A stretch of 64,000 nt of DNA from Methyloversatilis discipulorum. Its GTDB lineage: Bacteria; Pseudomonadota; Gammaproteobacteria; Burkholderiales; Rhodocyclaceae. The position numbers and the translations under genes were made by a program. The stretch spans positions 1 to 64,000 of the forward strand of contig NZ_JADMJL010000013.1 of assembly GCF_018780585.1 (NCBI RefSeq), written 5' to 3'. The notes below the pieces were generated by a model that made no database searches, was not told where the DNA came from, and saw only the letters and a list, made by a program, of their open reading frames with translations. Shown here one piece after another: positions 46,677 to 57,230 of the stretch. Each line of letters opens with the position of its first letter. The stretch's first letter is position 1.

Positions 46677-48209
46677 TCACAGCGGGATGTTGCCGTGCTT
46701 GCGCCACGGGTTCTCGATCTGCTTGTCGCGCAGCATGGCCAGCGAGCGGCAGATGCGCTTGCGCGTTTCGCTCGGCATGATCACGTCGTCGATGAAGCCG
46801 CGCTTGCCGGCGATGAAAGGGTTGGCGAACTTCTCGCGGTACTCGGCTTCACGCGCGGTGATCTTGGCCGGGTCGTTCTTCTCTTCGCGGAAGATGATTT
46901 CCACCGCGCCTTTCGGCCCCATCACCGCAATCTCCGCACTCGGCCAGGCGAAGTTCACATCGCCGCGCAGATGCTTGGAGCTCATCACGTCGTAGGCGCC
47001 GCCGTAGGCCTTGCGCGTGATCACCGTCACCTTGGGCACCGTGCATTCGGCGTAGGCATAGAGCAGCTTGGCGCCGTGTTTGATGATGCCGCCGTATTCC
47101 TGCGCGGTGCCCGGCATGAAGCCCGGCACGTCGACCAGCGTGATGACCGGAATGTTGAAAGCGTCGCAGAAGCGCACGAAGCGCGCCGCCTTGATCGAGC
47201 TCTTGATGTCCAGACAGCCGGCCAGCACCAGCGGCTGGTTGGCGACGATGCCGACCGTGCTGCCTTCCATGCGCGCGAAGCCGACGACGATGTTCTTCGC
47301 GTAGTCGGGCTGGATCTCGAAGAAGTCGCCGTCATCGACGATCTTGAGTATCAGCTCCTTCATGTCGTAGGGCTGGTTTGCGTTGGCCGGCACCAGCGTG
47401 TCGAGGCTGGGGTCGAGGCGGTCGGTCGGGTCGGTGCTCGGGCGCACCGGCGGCTTCTCGCGGTTGGACAGCGGCAGGTAATTGAACAGGCGGCGCGTGT
47501 ACATCAGCGCATCGACGTCATTCTCGAAGGCGAGGTCGGCCACGCCGGATTTCGTCGTGTGGGTGGTCGCACCACCGAGGTCCTCGGCGGTCACTTCTTC
47601 GTGCGTAACCGTCTTCACGACTTCCGGGCCGGTCACGAACATATAGCTCGAATCGCGCACCATGAAGATGAAGTCTGTCATCGACGGCGAATACACCGCG
47701 CCGCCGGCGCACGGTCCCATCACCAGCGAAATCTGCGGAATGACGCCAGAGGCCATCACATTGCGCTGGAACACTTCGGCATAGCCGCCGAGCGAGGCGA
47801 CGCCTTCCTGGATGCGGGCGCCGCCCGAATCGTTGAGGCCGATCACCGGCGCGCCCACCTTCATTGCCTGGTCCATCACCTTGCAGATCTTTTCCGCGTG
47901 CGACTCGGACAGCGAGCCGCCGAACACGGTGAAGTCCTGCGAGAACACAAACACCAGCCGGCCATTGATGGTGCCGTAGCCGGTCACCACGCCGTCGCCC
48001 GGCACCGAGTCGTCGGCCATGCCGAAGTCGGTACAGCGGTGTTCCTTGAACATGTCCCACTCTTCGAAACTGCCTTCGTCGAGCAGCACTTCGAGGCGTT
48101 CGCGCGCGGTCAGCTTGCCGCGCGCATGCTGCGCGTCGATGCGGCGCTGGCCGCCACCGAGGCGGGCCTTCTCGCGCTTTTCGTCGAGCTTGCGGATGAT
48201 GTCGTGCAT
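46677..48209 (-). CDS. pccB: Propionyl-CoA (acyl-CoA) carboxylase, carboxyltransferase subunit beta
   Basis: 510 aa, typical PccB length. Crotonase-like carboxyltransferase halves: an N-terminal half with [33 protein letters not shown] and [18 protein letters not shown], and a C-terminal half with [18 protein letters not shown] and [15 protein letters not shown]. It moves the carboxyl group from PccA biotin to propionyl-CoA. Order on the strand is mcm, meaB, pccB, pccA. It is followed by 186 bp containing the duplicated pccA start. Confidence 0.96.
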   Translation of the reverse strand: MHDIIRKLDEKREKARLGGGQRRIDAQHARGKLTARERLEVLLDEGSFEEWDMFKEHRCTDFGMADDSVPGDGVVTGYGTINGRLVFVFSQDFTVFGGSLSESHAEKICKVMDQAMKVGAPVIGLNDSGGARIQEGVASLGGYAEVFQRNVMASGVIPQISLVMGPCAGGAVYSPSMTDFIFMVRDSSYMFVTGPEVVKTVTHEEVTAEDLGGATTHTTKSGVADLAFENDVDALMYTRRLFNYLPLSNREKPPVRPSTDPTDRLDPSLDTLVPANANQPYDMKELILKIVDDGDFFEIQPDYAKNIVVGFARMEGSTVGIVANQPLVLAGCLDIKSSIKAARFVRFCDAFNIPVITLVDVPGFMPGTAQEYGGIIKHGAKLLYAYAECTVPKVTVITRKAYGGAYDVMSSKHLRGDVNFAWPSAEIAVMGPKGAVEIIFREEKNDPAKITAREAEYREKFANPFIAGKRGFIDDVIMPSETRKRICRSLAMLRDKQIENPWRKHGNIPL

Positions 48210-48227
48210 CGTCAGTCCTCCGTGAAT

Positions 48228-49202
48228 TCAGTCCATCGCCTGCAGCAGCCGCAGTGCGGCCGCCGATGCAGGCAGGGTGCCGGCGGCCACCGCCGCGCGG
48301 ATGTCCGGCAGCGCAGCGCGCACCGCCGCGTGATGTTCGAAACGATGGCGCAGGCCCTGATCGACCAGCGCCCACATCCAGTCCAGCGCCTGCCGGCTGC
48401 GCCGCGCCTCCCAGGCGCCGCTGGCCTGCATGGCATCGCGGTAGCGCAGGATGGCCGACCAGAAATCATCCAACCCGGCATGCTTCACCGCCGACACCTT
48501 GAGCACCGGCACCGTCCAGTCGGGCGAGGCCGCGCGCAACAGGTGAAGCGCGCCCTTCATCTGCTGCATCGCGCGCTCGGCCGCGGTTTCATCGAGATCG
48601 GCCTTGTTGAACACGACCACATCGGCCAGTTCGACGATGCCCTTCTTGATCGCCTGCAGGTCGTCGCCCGCATTGGGCAGCTGCAGCAGCACGAACACGT
48701 CGGTCATGCCGGCCACCGCGGTTTCCGACTGACCGACGCCGACGGTTTCGACGATGACCACATCGAAGCCGGCCGCCTCGCACACCAGCATGGCTTCGCG
48801 CGTGCGCGCCGCCACGCCGCCCAGACTGCCGGCCGACGGTGACGGACGGATGAAGGCGTCCAGGCTCTGCGACAGATGCTCCATGCGCGTCTTGTCGCCG
48901 AGGATGGAGCCGCCGGTGATCGAGGACGACGGGTCGATCGCCAGCACCGCCACCTTGTGCCCCTTCGCGATCAAGGCCAGACCGAGCGCCTCGATGAAAG
49001 TCGATTTGCCGACACCGGGCACGCCGGAAATGCCGACGCGGATCGAGCGGCCGGTGCGTGGCAGCAGCGCGCGCAGCACCTCGCCGGCGCGCAGCTGGTG
49101 ATCGTCGCGCGTCGATTCGATCAGCGTGATGGTCTTGGCCAGCGCGCGGCGCTGGCCGGCCAGAACGCCATCAATCAGGGACTGATCGGACGCTTCGATC
49201 AC
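48228..49202 (-). CDS. meaB: Methylmalonyl-CoA mutase-associated GTPase MeaB
   Basis: 324 aa from a GTG at 49202 that overlaps the mcm stop (GTGA). P-loop [14 protein letters not shown], then [22 protein letters not shown] and [10 protein letters not shown], diagnostic of the MeaB/ArgK branch of G3E P-loop GTPases, and NKAD for guanine. It protects and reloads adenosylcobalamin on methylmalonyl-CoA mutase. Annotations as an arginine kinase (ArgK) are historical and misleading. Confidence 0.96.
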   Translation of the reverse strand: MIEASDQSLIDGVLAGQRRALAKTITLIESTRDDHQLRAGEVLRALLPRTGRSIRVGISGVPGVGKSTFIEALGLALIAKGHKVAVLAIDPSSSITGGSILGDKTRMEHLSQSLDAFIRPSPSAGSLGGVAARTREAMLVCEAAGFDVVIVETVGVGQSETAVAGMTDVFVLLQLPNAGDDLQAIKKGIVELADVVVFNKADLDETAAERAMQQMKGALHLLRAASPDWTVPVLKVSAVKHAGLDDFWSAILRYRDAMQASGAWEARRSRQALDWMWALVDQGLRHRFEHHAAVRAALPDIRAAVAAGTLPASAAALRLLQAMD

Positions 49203-51352
49203 GCGACCTTCGCCCGAATCGCGTCCAGCGTGTCCTTCGCGGCTTTCGGGATCGGCGTGCCGGGACCGAACACGCAGGACACACCGTGACCGTACAGCTC
49301 GTCGTAGTCCTGCGCAGGAATGACACCGCCGACCACCACCACGATGTCGTCCGCGCCTTCTGCCCGTAACGCCGCGATCAGCTGCGGCACCAGCGTCTTG
49401 TGGCCGGCCGCCAGCGTCGATACGCCGACCGCATGCACGTCGTTCTCGATCGCCTGGCGCGCCGCTTCTTCCGGCGTCTGGAACAGCGGTGCGATGTCCA
49501 CGTCAAAGCCGAGGTCGGCGAAGGCGGTGGCGATCACCTTGGCGCCGCGGTCGTGACCATCCTGGCCCAGCTTGGCGATCAGGATGCGCGGGCGACGACC
49601 TTGCTCTTCGGCAAACTGGCTGACCTCCTCCTTCATCGCGCCCCATCCTTCGTCATCGGCCACCACGGACTGATACACGCCACTCACCGCCTGCGTACTC
49701 GCGCGGTGACGGCCCCACACCTTCTCCAGTGCATCCGACACCTCGCCCACCGTGGCGCGCGCGCGCATCGCGGCGACCGACAGTTCGAGCAGATTGCCCT
49801 GGCCGGATTCGGCCGCGGTGGTCAGTGCCGCCAGCGCGGCATTCACTGCCGCGGCGTCGCGGCTGGCGCGGATGCGTGCCAGCTGCGCCACCTGCGATTC
49901 GCGCACCGCGACATTGTCGATCACCAACACGTCGAGCGCGTCTTCCTTGTCCAGCCTGTACTTGTTCACGCCGACGATAACGTCGCGGCCGGAGTCGATG
50001 CGCGCCTGTTTTTCGGTCGCGCACTTCTCGACCTGCAGCTTGGCCCAGCCCGACTCGACCGCCTTGGTCATGCCGCCCATCTGCTCGACTTCCTCGATGA
50101 TGGCCCAGGCGTGGTCGGCCATGTCCTGGGTCAGCTTTTCCATCATGTAGCTGCCGGCCCAGGGGTCGATCACATTGGTGATGTGCGTCTCTTCCTGCAG
50201 GATGAGCTGGGTGTTGCGCGCGATGCGGGCCGAAAATTCGGTCGGCAGCGCGATCGCCTCGTCGAAGCTGTTGGTGTGCAACGACTGCGTGCCGCCGAAC
50301 ACCGCGGCCATCGCCTCGACCGTGGTGCGGACCACGTTGTTGTACGGGTCCTGCTCGGTGAGCGACCAGCCCGAGGTCTGGCAGTGGGTGCGCAGCATCT
50401 TGGACTTCGGGCTTTTGGCACCGAAGCCATCCATGATGCGGCTCCACAGCAGTCGTGCCGCGCGGAGCTTGGCCACTTCCAGATAGAAGTTCATGCCGAT
50501 GGCGAAGAAGAAGCTCAGTCGCCCGGCGAATTCATCGACGTCCATGCCGCGCGCCATCGCGGTGCGCACGTATTCCATGCCGTCGGCCAGCGTCAGCGCC
50601 AGTTCCAGGCCCTGGGTCGCACCCGCTTCCTGCATGTGATAGCCGGAGATCGAGATCGAGTTGAAGCGCGGCATGTTGCGCGCGGTGTATTCGATGATGT
50701 CGGCGACGATGCGCATCGACGGCTGGGGCGGATAGATATAGGTGTTCCGCACCATGAACTCTTTGAGAATGTCGTTCTGGATCGTGCCCGACAGCTGCGC
50801 CTGCGGCACGCCCTGTTCCTCGCCGGCGACGATGAAGCCGGCCAGCACCGGCAGCACGGCGCCATTCATCGTCATCGACACGCTGATCTTGTCGAGCGGA
50901 ATGCCGTCGAACAACCGCTTCATGTCTTCCACGCTGTCGATCGCCACGCCGGCCTTGCCGACGTCACCGACCACGCGGGGGTTGTCCGAGTCGTAGCCGC
51001 GGTGGGTGGCCAGGTCGAAGGCCACCGACACGCCCTGGGCGCCGGCGGCCAGCGCCTTGCGGTAGAAGTTGTTCGATTCTTCGGCGGTCGAGAAGCCGGC
51101 GTACTGGCGGATGGTCCACGGCCGCGCCGCGTACATCGTCGCCTGCGGGCCGCGCACGAAGGGCGCGAAGCCGGGCAGCGTATCGGCGTTGGGCAGCCCC
51201 TCGACGTCGGCGCGGGTGTACAGCGCTTTCACCGTCAGGCCTTCCGGCGTCTTCCAGTCCAGGTTGGCGGCGTCGCCGCCGGGCGCGGATTTGGCGGCAG
51301 CCTTGAGCCACGCTGCGTATTCAGGGTGGGCGCTGCCCGTCGTGTCGGCCAT
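49199..51352 (-). CDS. mcm: Methylmalonyl-CoA mutase, adenosylcobalamin-dependent
   Basis: 717 aa from the ATG at 51352 with an AAGGACAG site. An N-terminal TIM barrel ([28 protein letters not shown] binds the substrate) and a C-terminal cobalamin domain with the DxHxxG lower-ligand motif in [15 protein letters not shown]. It is single-chain, as in the E. coli ScpA and human enzymes. It converts methylmalonyl-CoA to succinyl-CoA. It begins the operon mcm-meaB-pccB-pccA. The methylmalonyl-CoA epimerase is not in the window. A divergent GntR gene lies upstream. Confidence 0.97.
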   Translation of the reverse strand: MADTTGSAHPEYAAWLKAAAKSAPGGDAANLDWKTPEGLTVKALYTRADVEGLPNADTLPGFAPFVRGPQATMYAARPWTIRQYAGFSTAEESNNFYRKALAAGAQGVSVAFDLATHRGYDSDNPRVVGDVGKAGVAIDSVEDMKRLFDGIPLDKISVSMTMNGAVLPVLAGFIVAGEEQGVPQAQLSGTIQNDILKEFMVRNTYIYPPQPSMRIVADIIEYTARNMPRFNSISISGYHMQEAGATQGLELALTLADGMEYVRTAMARGMDVDEFAGRLSFFFAIGMNFYLEVAKLRAARLLWSRIMDGFGAKSPKSKMLRTHCQTSGWSLTEQDPYNNVVRTTVEAMAAVFGGTQSLHTNSFDEAIALPTEFSARIARNTQLILQEETHITNVIDPWAGSYMMEKLTQDMADHAWAIIEEVEQMGGMTKAVESGWAKLQVEKCATEKQARIDSGRDVIVGVNKYRLDKEDALDVLVIDNVAVRESQVAQLARIRASRDAAAVNAALAALTTAAESGQGNLLELSVAAMRARATVGEVSDALEKVWGRHRASTQAVSGVYQSVVADDEGWGAMKEEVSQFAEEQGRRPRILIAKLGQDGHDRGAKVIATAFADLGFDVDIAPLFQTPEEAARQAIENDVHAVGVSTLAAGHKTLVPQLIAALRAEGADDIVVVVGGVIPAQDYDELYGHGVSCVFGPGTPIPKAAKDTLDAIRAKVA

Positions 51353-51429
51353 GGTTCTGTCCTTGCGGATTGCGGGTCGGCGCTGCCGGCACGGCATCGG
51401 TCGGATACCGGCTTGACTCAGCGCGCAAC

Positions 51430-51459
51430 GGAGAATACTTTATCCATAATTATGAATGC
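51430..51459 (-). promoter_or_regulatory. Putative mcm promoter with embedded palindromic operator
   Basis: The minus strand shows TTGCAT (51459-51454), an 18-bp spacer and TATTCT (51435-51430). The perfect 10-bp palindrome CATAATTATG (51443-51452) sits inside the spacer. It is the AT-richest stretch in the divergent gap, about 78 bp before the mcm start, well placed for repression by the neighbouring GntR protein. Confidence 0.5.
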
Positions 51460-51561
51460 AAGCGGATGTTGCGTTGCAGAAAACAGGGTCGGTCCCGATC
51501 TTGGCCGGCTGGCTGCAACCGGCTTTTCGCCCCTCATCCGCGCTCAGCTCGAAACACACAC

Positions 51562-52227
51562 ATGAACAGCGAAACCCTGAATCCCTCCGCCGAAGCCATC
51601 GCTCCGCGCGCTCTGTATATAGAGGTCGCCGACCGTCTGCGCCGGCTGATCCAGAGTCACGCGATGGCACCCGGCGAGTGGATAGACGAACAGGCGCTCG
51701 CCACCCAGTACGGTATTTCGCGCACGCCGCTGCGCGAGGCGCTGAAGGTGCTCGCCACCGAGGGCATGGTGGTGCTTAAGCCGCGCCGCGGCTGCTACGT
51801 CGCGCAGATCAGCGGCGGCGACCTGGAAGAGATCTATCCCATCATGGCGCTGCTGGAAGGTGAGTGCGCCGCCGGCGCCGCCCGCCGCGCATCCGACGCC
51901 GACCTCGCCGAACTGGCGACGCTGCACCAGATGCTGGAGGACAGCGCGGCCGCGCGCGACATCGACCGCTTCTTCGACGCCAACCAGCGCTTCCACCTGC
52001 TCATCCATCACATCGCCGGCAACAGGCGGATGGCGCAGATGATCGACGAACTGCGCGCCGTGCTGAAGCTGCAGCGGCACGACTCGCTCTACCTCGAAGG
52101 CCGGCTGGTCGCCTCTTTGGAAGAGCACCGCGTGCTGCTCGCCGCGCTGCAGGCGCACGATGCCGAAGCGGCCCGCCGCGCGATGCAGGAACACATCGAA
52201 AGCAGCCGCCGGGCACTGAGCAGCTGA
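51562..52227 (+). CDS. GntR-family (FCD-type) transcriptional regulator
   Basis: 221 aa from the ATG at 51562. Winged-helix domain (IEVADRLRRLIQSHAMAPGEWIDEQALATQYGISRTPLREALKVLATEGMV) and an FCD all-helical effector domain (EEIYPIMALLEGECAAGAA...HHIAGNRRM). FCD GntR proteins usually sense carboxylic acids or acyl intermediates. Divergent from mcm with a palindrome between them, so it probably controls propionyl-CoA assimilation. The effector, perhaps a propionate-derived compound, is a guess. Confidence 0.92.
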   Translation: MNSETLNPSAEAIAPRALYIEVADRLRRLIQSHAMAPGEWIDEQALATQYGISRTPLREALKVLATEGMVVLKPRRGCYVAQISGGDLEEIYPIMALLEGECAAGAARRASDADLAELATLHQMLEDSAAARDIDRFFDANQRFHLLIHHIAGNRRMAQMIDELRAVLKLQRHDSLYLEGRLVASLEEHRVLLAALQAHDAEAARRAMQEHIESSRRALSS

Positions 52228-52230
52228 CGT

Positions 52231-52316
52231 CTGCAGGAGGTCTCGACCCCGGCCGAGGCGTGTATCGAAGCTCGCCCACCGAGGTGGGCGCGTCGCGATC
52301 AAAGCTGGCGCCTACA
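52231..52316 (-). repeat. Diverged, inverted copy of the REP-like element
   Basis: Read on the minus strand this 86-bp element has the same parts in the same order as the array at 17.8-18.0 kb: a CTGTAGGCGCC..GATCGCGAC head, a self-pairing CCCACC/GGTGGG arm, the GCTTCGATACA core and a CGGGGTC tail. It lies just after the GntR gene. Confidence 0.6.
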
Positions 52317-52404
52317 GTCGCGGCAGCGCCGGCCGTAAAGGCGATTGCCTCGTCGCCGGCACCGGCGCAGGATGCATCCGCCTTGACCTTATCCGGGAGT
52401 CGCC

Positions 52405-53220
52405 GTGAAATCCGCTGTCGCCACCGCCCTGCTCGCCCTGTTCATGCCCACCGCGCATGCCCTCGAACTGCTGGTTCCCGCCTACTTCTATCCGGCCGAT
52501 GAGGGCGCGAGCTACTGGCAGTCCCTGACCGACTCGGCGCCCGAGGTCGGCATCACCGCCATCCTGAATCCGGACAGCGGGCCGGGCAGCACGCTCGACG
52601 CCCACTACACCGCCGTGGTGGGCAGCCTGCAGGCTGCAGGCGGCCGCGTGATCGGCTATGTGCACACGTCCTACGGTACGCGCAGCGCCGCCACCGTGCG
52701 CACCGAGATCGACCGCTACTACGCGCTGTACGGTGTCGACGGCATCTTCATCGACGAAATGTCGAACGACACCGCCCACCTCGGCTACTACCAGTCGCTG
52801 CACGACTACATCCGCGGGCTGGATGGCAGCGGCTTCATCGTCGGCAATCCGGGCACGCAGACCGCCCCGGACTACCTCGCCACCGCCGACGTGCTGGTCA
52901 CCTTCGAAAGCCCGGCCGCCGAATACGCCGGCTACGAGGCGGACGCCTGGACACAGTCGCAGGACGCCAGCCGCTTCGCTCACCTGGTCTACGAGGTGCC
53001 GGACGCTGCCGCAATGCAGGCGGTGATCGCCCGCGCGCGCGCGATGAACGTGGGCCATGTCTATGTCACCGACGACGACATCAGCAACCCGTGGGATACG
53101 CTGCCGTCCTACTGGGCGGCCCAGACCGCCGCCGTGGCCGCGGTGCCGGAACCGTCTGCCTGGGCGACGCTGGCAGCCGGCCTTGGCCTGATCGGCGCCC
53201 GGCTGCGCCGCCGTCGCTGA
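52405..53220 (+). CDS. Spherulation-specific family 4-like protein with PEP-CTERM signal
   Basis: 271 aa. Signal peptide about 1-20 (AHA). The body (about 21-240) resembles the spherulin-4/glycoside-hydrolase-like TIM-barrel family: LLVPAYFYPADEGASYWQSL, GYVHTSYGTR, YGVDGIFIDEMSND with acidic residues at the expected active-site strand, and VLVTFESP. It ends with VPEPSAWATLAAGLGLIGARLRRRR, a PEP-CTERM sorting signal. It probably acts on or binds extracellular polysaccharide. It is the second PEP-CTERM protein in the window. Confidence 0.9.
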   Translation: MKSAVATALLALFMPTAHALELLVPAYFYPADEGASYWQSLTDSAPEVGITAILNPDSGPGSTLDAHYTAVVGSLQAAGGRVIGYVHTSYGTRSAATVRTEIDRYYALYGVDGIFIDEMSNDTAHLGYYQSLHDYIRGLDGSGFIVGNPGTQTAPDYLATADVLVTFESPAAEYAGYEADAWTQSQDASRFAHLVYEVPDAAAMQAVIARARAMNVGHVYVTDDDISNPWDTLPSYWAAQTAAVAAVPEPSAWATLAAGLGLIGARLRRRR

Positions 53221-53399
53221 GGCGCTGGACACGCGGCGCCAGCCGCGAACACAATGCACGCATGAACACCCGTGGCCGACCACCATGCCGCTGACCCCGA
53301 CCAAGCGCTGGGTCGCGCTGCGCCACACCGGCCACGGGCACCCGTCTCCGCACCGCCTCACGCGACGCGTTTCGCGCCCCTTCTCATTGCGGAGACACC

Positions 53400-55091
53400 A
53401 TGAACTTCAGCTTCCGACCCAAGCTTCTCGACACGCTGCCCGGTTATGACCGCGGCCAGTTTTCCGGCGACCTGTCGGCCGGCCTGACGGTCGGCGTGCT
53501 GGCGCTGCCTCTGGCCATGGCCTTCGCCATCGCCAGCGGCATGTCGCCGACCGCCGGCATCTGGACCGCCATCGTCGCCGGTTTCCTGATTTCCGCACTC
53601 GGCGGATCACGGGTTCAGATCGGCGGCCCGACCGGCGCCTTCATTCCCATCATCTACGCCATCGTCGCCGACTACGGCGTGCAGAACCTGCTGATCGCAA
53701 CGATGATGTCCGGCGTCATGCTGCTGGCCATGGGCGCCTTCCGGCTCGGCAGCATGATCCGCTTCATCCCGCTGTCGGTGGTGATCGGCTTCACCAACGG
53801 CATTGCCGTCGTCATCTTCATTTCGCAGATCAAGGATTTCCTCGGGCTGAAGATCGACGCGCTGCCGGGCGAGTTCTTCGGCAAGATGCGCGCGCTGTTC
53901 GACGCGCTGCCGACGCTGGACCTGCCGACGCTGTCGCTGTCGCTCGCGTCGCTGGCCGTGCTGCTGGGCTGGAATCGCGTGGCGAAGGACATCGCCTGGA
54001 TGCGCCGGCTGCCCGGGCCGCTGGCGGTACTGCTGATCGCCACCGCAGCCAACGCGCTGCTGCAGCTTCCGGTCGACACCATAGGCAGCCGCTTCGGCGG
54101 CATTCCGCGCGAACTGCCGGACGTCGGCCTGCCGGCACTGTCGCTCGGCCTGCTCGGCAAACTGATCGCACCGGCGCTGGCGATCGCGCTGCTCGGCGCC
54201 ATCGAGTCGCTGCTGTCTGCGCGCGTGGCGGACAGCCAGATCGACGACCGGCACGACCCGAACCAGGAACTGATGGCGCAGGGCATCGCCAATGTCGCCG
54301 CACCGCTGTTCGGCGGCTTCGCGGCCACCGGCGCCATCGCGCGCACCGCCACCAATGTGCGCACCGGCGGCCGCACGCCGGTGGCCGGCATGCTGCACGC
54401 GACGGTGCTGCTCGTCATCGTGCTGGCGGCCGCACCGCTGGCCGCGCACATCCCGCTGGCCACGCTGTCGGCCATCGTCGTCGTCGTGTCGATCAACATG
54501 GGCGAATGGCACGCTTTCGCGCCGTCGGAACTGCGCCGCTATTCGGCGCCCTACCGCACCATCCTGCTCGCCACCTTCTTCGTCACCGTGGTGTTCGACC
54601 TGACGCTGGCGGTGGAACTGGGCATGGTGCTGGCCAGCCTGTTCTTCATCTACCGCATGTCCGACCTGACGCGCATCGATCGCCTGCCGCTGGAAGAGCA
54701 CTACGGCATCGAAGCACTCGCGCGCGCCGACGGCACGCCGCGCATCCTCGCCTACCGGCTGACCGGTTCGCTGTTCTTCGGCGCCGCCAACAAGCTGGAG
54801 AACCTGCTGCTGATGCAGGACGGCCATCCGGACGCAGTCATCCTCGACCTGGAAAAGGTGATCAGCATCGACACCACCGGCCTGGACATCCTGCAGACAC
54901 TGCAGCGCAATCTCGCGCGGCGCGGTGCCACGCTCATCCTGTGCGACCTGAACGACCAGCCGGCCTCGCTGATCCGCCGCTCGGGCTTTGCTGCGCGGCT
55001 GGGCGAGGACAACATCGCCGGCAACCTGACCGACGCCCTGCTGCGCGCGCAGGCGGTGCACCCGACGACGCCAGCCGTCAGCTACACGTGA
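53400..55091 (+). CDS. SulP-family inorganic anion transporter with STAS domain
   Basis: 563 aa. About 11-12 membrane helices with the SulP signature region ([50 protein letters not shown]) and [15 protein letters not shown], then a C-terminal STAS domain (about 440-545; [28 protein letters not shown]). Transports sulphate, bicarbonate or another anion; the ion is not predictable. The stop codon TGA (55089-55091) lies inside the first unit of the tandem repeat that follows. Confidence 0.94.
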   Translation: MNFSFRPKLLDTLPGYDRGQFSGDLSAGLTVGVLALPLAMAFAIASGMSPTAGIWTAIVAGFLISALGGSRVQIGGPTGAFIPIIYAIVADYGVQNLLIATMMSGVMLLAMGAFRLGSMIRFIPLSVVIGFTNGIAVVIFISQIKDFLGLKIDALPGEFFGKMRALFDALPTLDLPTLSLSLASLAVLLGWNRVAKDIAWMRRLPGPLAVLLIATAANALLQLPVDTIGSRFGGIPRELPDVGLPALSLGLLGKLIAPALAIALLGAIESLLSARVADSQIDDRHDPNQELMAQGIANVAAPLFGGFAATGAIARTATNVRTGGRTPVAGMLHATVLLVIVLAAAPLAAHIPLATLSAIVVVVSINMGEWHAFAPSELRRYSAPYRTILLATFFVTVVFDLTLAVELGMVLASLFFIYRMSDLTRIDRLPLEEHYGIEALARADGTPRILAYRLTGSLFFGAANKLENLLLMQDGHPDAVILDLEKVISIDTTGLDILQTLQRNLARRGATLILCDLNDQPASLIRRSGFAARLGEDNIAGNLTDALLRAQAVHPTTPAVSYT

Positions 55092-55250
55092 GCGCCCCCA
55101 GACCTGCCGCTTCGCGTCAGGCCCCCCGAGGGGGTCAAGAAAACTCGGAAGCGGCCCAGCGTTTTGTTGTGAGCGCCCCCAGACCTGCCGCTTCGCGTCA
55201 GGCCCCCCGAGGGGGGTCAAGAAAACTCGGGAACGGCCCAGCGTTCTCTT
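55088..55250 (+). repeat. Two-copy tandem repeat, 81 and 82 bp, overlapping the SulP stop codon
   Basis: Copies at 55088-55168 and 55169-55250 begin GTGAGCGCCCCCAGACC and contain CCTGCCGCTTCGCGTCAGG, which folds, and a C6-GA-G5/6 palindrome; copy two has one extra G. Few differences otherwise. The family resembles GC-rich palindromic repeats common in betaproteobacteria. The remaining gap to the amidase (to 55362) is otherwise featureless. Confidence 0.85.
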
Positions 55251-55362
55251 GAGAGTTCCGGCCGGCCGATACGTCGTTCACCGTATTGGCCGCGCCGGCC
55301 GCATTCGCAGAATGGGAGGTCTTCCACCTTCTTTTCCACCCATTCCGCAGCGGAGGCCACTC

Positions 55363-56403
55363 ATGCACCACGGGGACATTTCGAGCAGCAAGGACACGGT
55401 CGGCGTCGCCGTCGTCAACTACAAGATGCCGCGCCTGCACACGAAGGCCGAGGTGCTGGACAACGCCCGCAAGATCGCCGACATGATCGTCGGCATGAAG
55501 TCCGGCCTGCCCGGGCTCGATCTGGTCATCTTCCCGGAGTACAGCACGCACGGGATCATGTACGACTCGAAGGAGATGTACGACACAGCCTCCGCCATCC
55601 CTGGTGAGGAAACCGACATTTTCGCGGCCGCCTGCAGGAAGGCCAAGGTGTGGGGCGTGTTCTCGCTGACCGGCGAACGGCACGAGGAACACCCGAACAA
55701 GGCGCCGTACAACACCCTCATCCTGATGAACGACCAGGGCGAAATCGTCCAGAAGTACCGCAAGATCATGCCCTGGGTGCCGATCGAGGGCTGGTATCCG
55801 GGCGACTGCACTTACGTGTCGGACGGCCCCAAGGGCCTGAAGGTGAGCCTCATCATCTGCGACGACGGAAACTACCCGGAAATCTGGCGCGACTGCGCGA
55901 TGAAGGGTGCCGAACTGATCGTCCGCTGCCAGGGCTACATGTACCCGGCCAAGGACCAGCAGGTGACGATGGCGAAAGCCATGGCCTTCGCCAACAACGT
56001 CTACGTCGCGGTCGCCAACGCGGCCGGCTTCGACGGCGTCTATACCTACTTCGGCCACTCGGCCATCGTCGGCTTCGACGGCCGCACGCTGGGCGAATGC
56101 GGCGAGGAGGAAATGGGCATGCAGTACGCGGCACTGTCCAAGAGCCTGATCCGCGATTTCCGCAAGAACGGCCAGTCGGAAAACCACCTGTTCAAGCTGC
56201 TGCACCGCGGCTACACCGGCCTGATCAATTCGCGCGAAGGCGACAAGGGCGTGGCCACCTGCCCCTACGACTTCTACTCGAAGTGGATCAACGATCCTGA
56301 AGGCACGCGCAAGGCGGTCGAAGCCTTCACGCGCGACACCGTCGGCACCGAGGAATGCCCGATCGAAGGCCTGCCCAACCCGTCTACCGTCGGTCACAAA
56401 TGA
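55363..56403 (+). CDS. amiE: Aliphatic amidase (nitrilase superfamily)
   Basis: 346 aa, the same length as Pseudomonas AmiE. The nitrilase-superfamily catalytic set aligns exactly: E59 in IFPEY, K134 in [10 protein letters not shown]166 in LIICDDGN and E142 in PIEGWYPG. The start [20 protein letters not shown] is AmiE rather than the 334-aa formamidase AmiF. It hydrolyses short amides such as acetamide or propionamide to acid and ammonia. A GGAGG site precedes it. It is translationally coupled (ATGA) to a MoxR-type ATPase. The amiC, amiR and amiS genes of the classic operon are missing. Confidence 0.97.
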   Translation: MHHGDISSSKDTVGVAVVNYKMPRLHTKAEVLDNARKIADMIVGMKSGLPGLDLVIFPEYSTHGIMYDSKEMYDTASAIPGEETDIFAAACRKAKVWGVFSLTGERHEEHPNKAPYNTLILMNDQGEIVQKYRKIMPWVPIEGWYPGDCTYVSDGPKGLKVSLIICDDGNYPEIWRDCAMKGAELIVRCQGYMYPAKDQQVTMAKAMAFANNVYVAVANAAGFDGVYTYFGHSAIVGFDGRTLGECGEEEMGMQYAALSKSLIRDFRKNGQSENHLFKLLHRGYTGLINSREGDKGVATCPYDFYSKWINDPEGTRKAVEAFTRDTVGTEECPIEGLPNPSTVGHK

Positions 56404-57230
56404 AGTTGCACGACCCGGTGGCGCCGGACGACGCGCTGGCCGACTGGCGCATCCGGGACGAACCCTGGTATGCGCCGGTCGGCGGCGAGATCGCCGCCTT
56501 CGAGGCGGCGCACGCGCGCGGCCTGCCGCTGATGCTCAAGGGCCCGACCGGTTGCGGCAAGACGCGCTTCGTCGAGCACATGGCCTGGCGGCTGGGCCTG
56601 CCGCTGATCACGGTCGCCTGCCACGAGGATCTGTCGGCCGGCGACCTGATCGGGCGCTTCCTGCTCGACGCCGGCGGCACGCGCTGGCAGGACGGTCCGC
56701 TTACCCGAGCGGTGCGCTTCGGCGCGATCTGCTATCTGGACGAGCTGGTGGAAGCGCGCGCCGACACCACGGTACTGATCCACCCGCTGACCGACGCGCG
56801 CCGCCAGCTGCCGCTGGCCGCCACCGGCGAACTGCTGCACGCGCATCCGGATTTCCGGCTAGTCGTGTCCTACAACCCGGGTTACCACGGCGTGCACAAG
56901 ACGCTGAAGGCGTCGACCCGGCAGCGTTTCACCGCACTCGAGTTCGGCTACCCGGATCCGGCACGCGAAGCGGCCATCGTGATGCACGAATCTGGCGTCG
57001 TCGAGGTCATCGCGAAGCAACTGGTGACGCTGGCCGAGCGCACGCGCCGTCTGGCGGGCGATGTCCTGGACGAGGGCGCATCCACCCGCATGCTCATCCA
57101 CGCTGGCCTGCTGATCGCCGAGGGCCTGGCACCCCACGCCGCCTGCCTGCAGGCCATCGCGGTGCCGCTGTCCGACGACCCGGAAGTCGCTCAGGCGCTG
57201 GTCGCCATGGTCGATGCCTGCATCGCCTGA
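56400..57230 (+). CDS. MoxR/CbbQ/NorQ-type AAA+ ATPase
   Basis: 276 aa from the ATG at 56400 that overlaps the amidase stop. Walker A GPTGCGKT at 48-55, Walker [11 protein letters not shown] near 111-120, and the CbbQ/NirQ features [18 protein letters not shown] and [20 protein letters not shown] (sensor region). Such hexameric ATPases work with a VWA protein to mature or reactivate enzymes. In Pseudomonas, AmiB of the amidase operon is of this type, so this may be the equivalent. The next gene overlaps by 17 bp. Confidence 0.93.
   Translation: MKLHDPVAPDDALADWRIRDEPWYAPVGGEIAAFEAAHARGLPLMLKGPTGCGKTRFVEHMAWRLGLPLITVACHEDLSAGDLIGRFLLDAGGTRWQDGPLTRAVRFGAICYLDELVEARADTTVLIHPLTDARRQLPLAATGELLHAHPDFRLVVSYNPGYHGVHKTLKASTRQRFTALEFGYPDPAREAAIVMHESGVVEVIAKQLVTLAERTRRLAGDVLDEGASTRMLIHAGLLIAEGLAPHAACLQAIAVPLSDDPEVAQALVAMVDACIA

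Noticed and set aside
48228-49202. Arginine/ornithine transport kinase (ArgK)
   Set aside because: The GTPase motifs and the position between mcm and pccB identify MeaB; the ArgK name is a historical misannotation.
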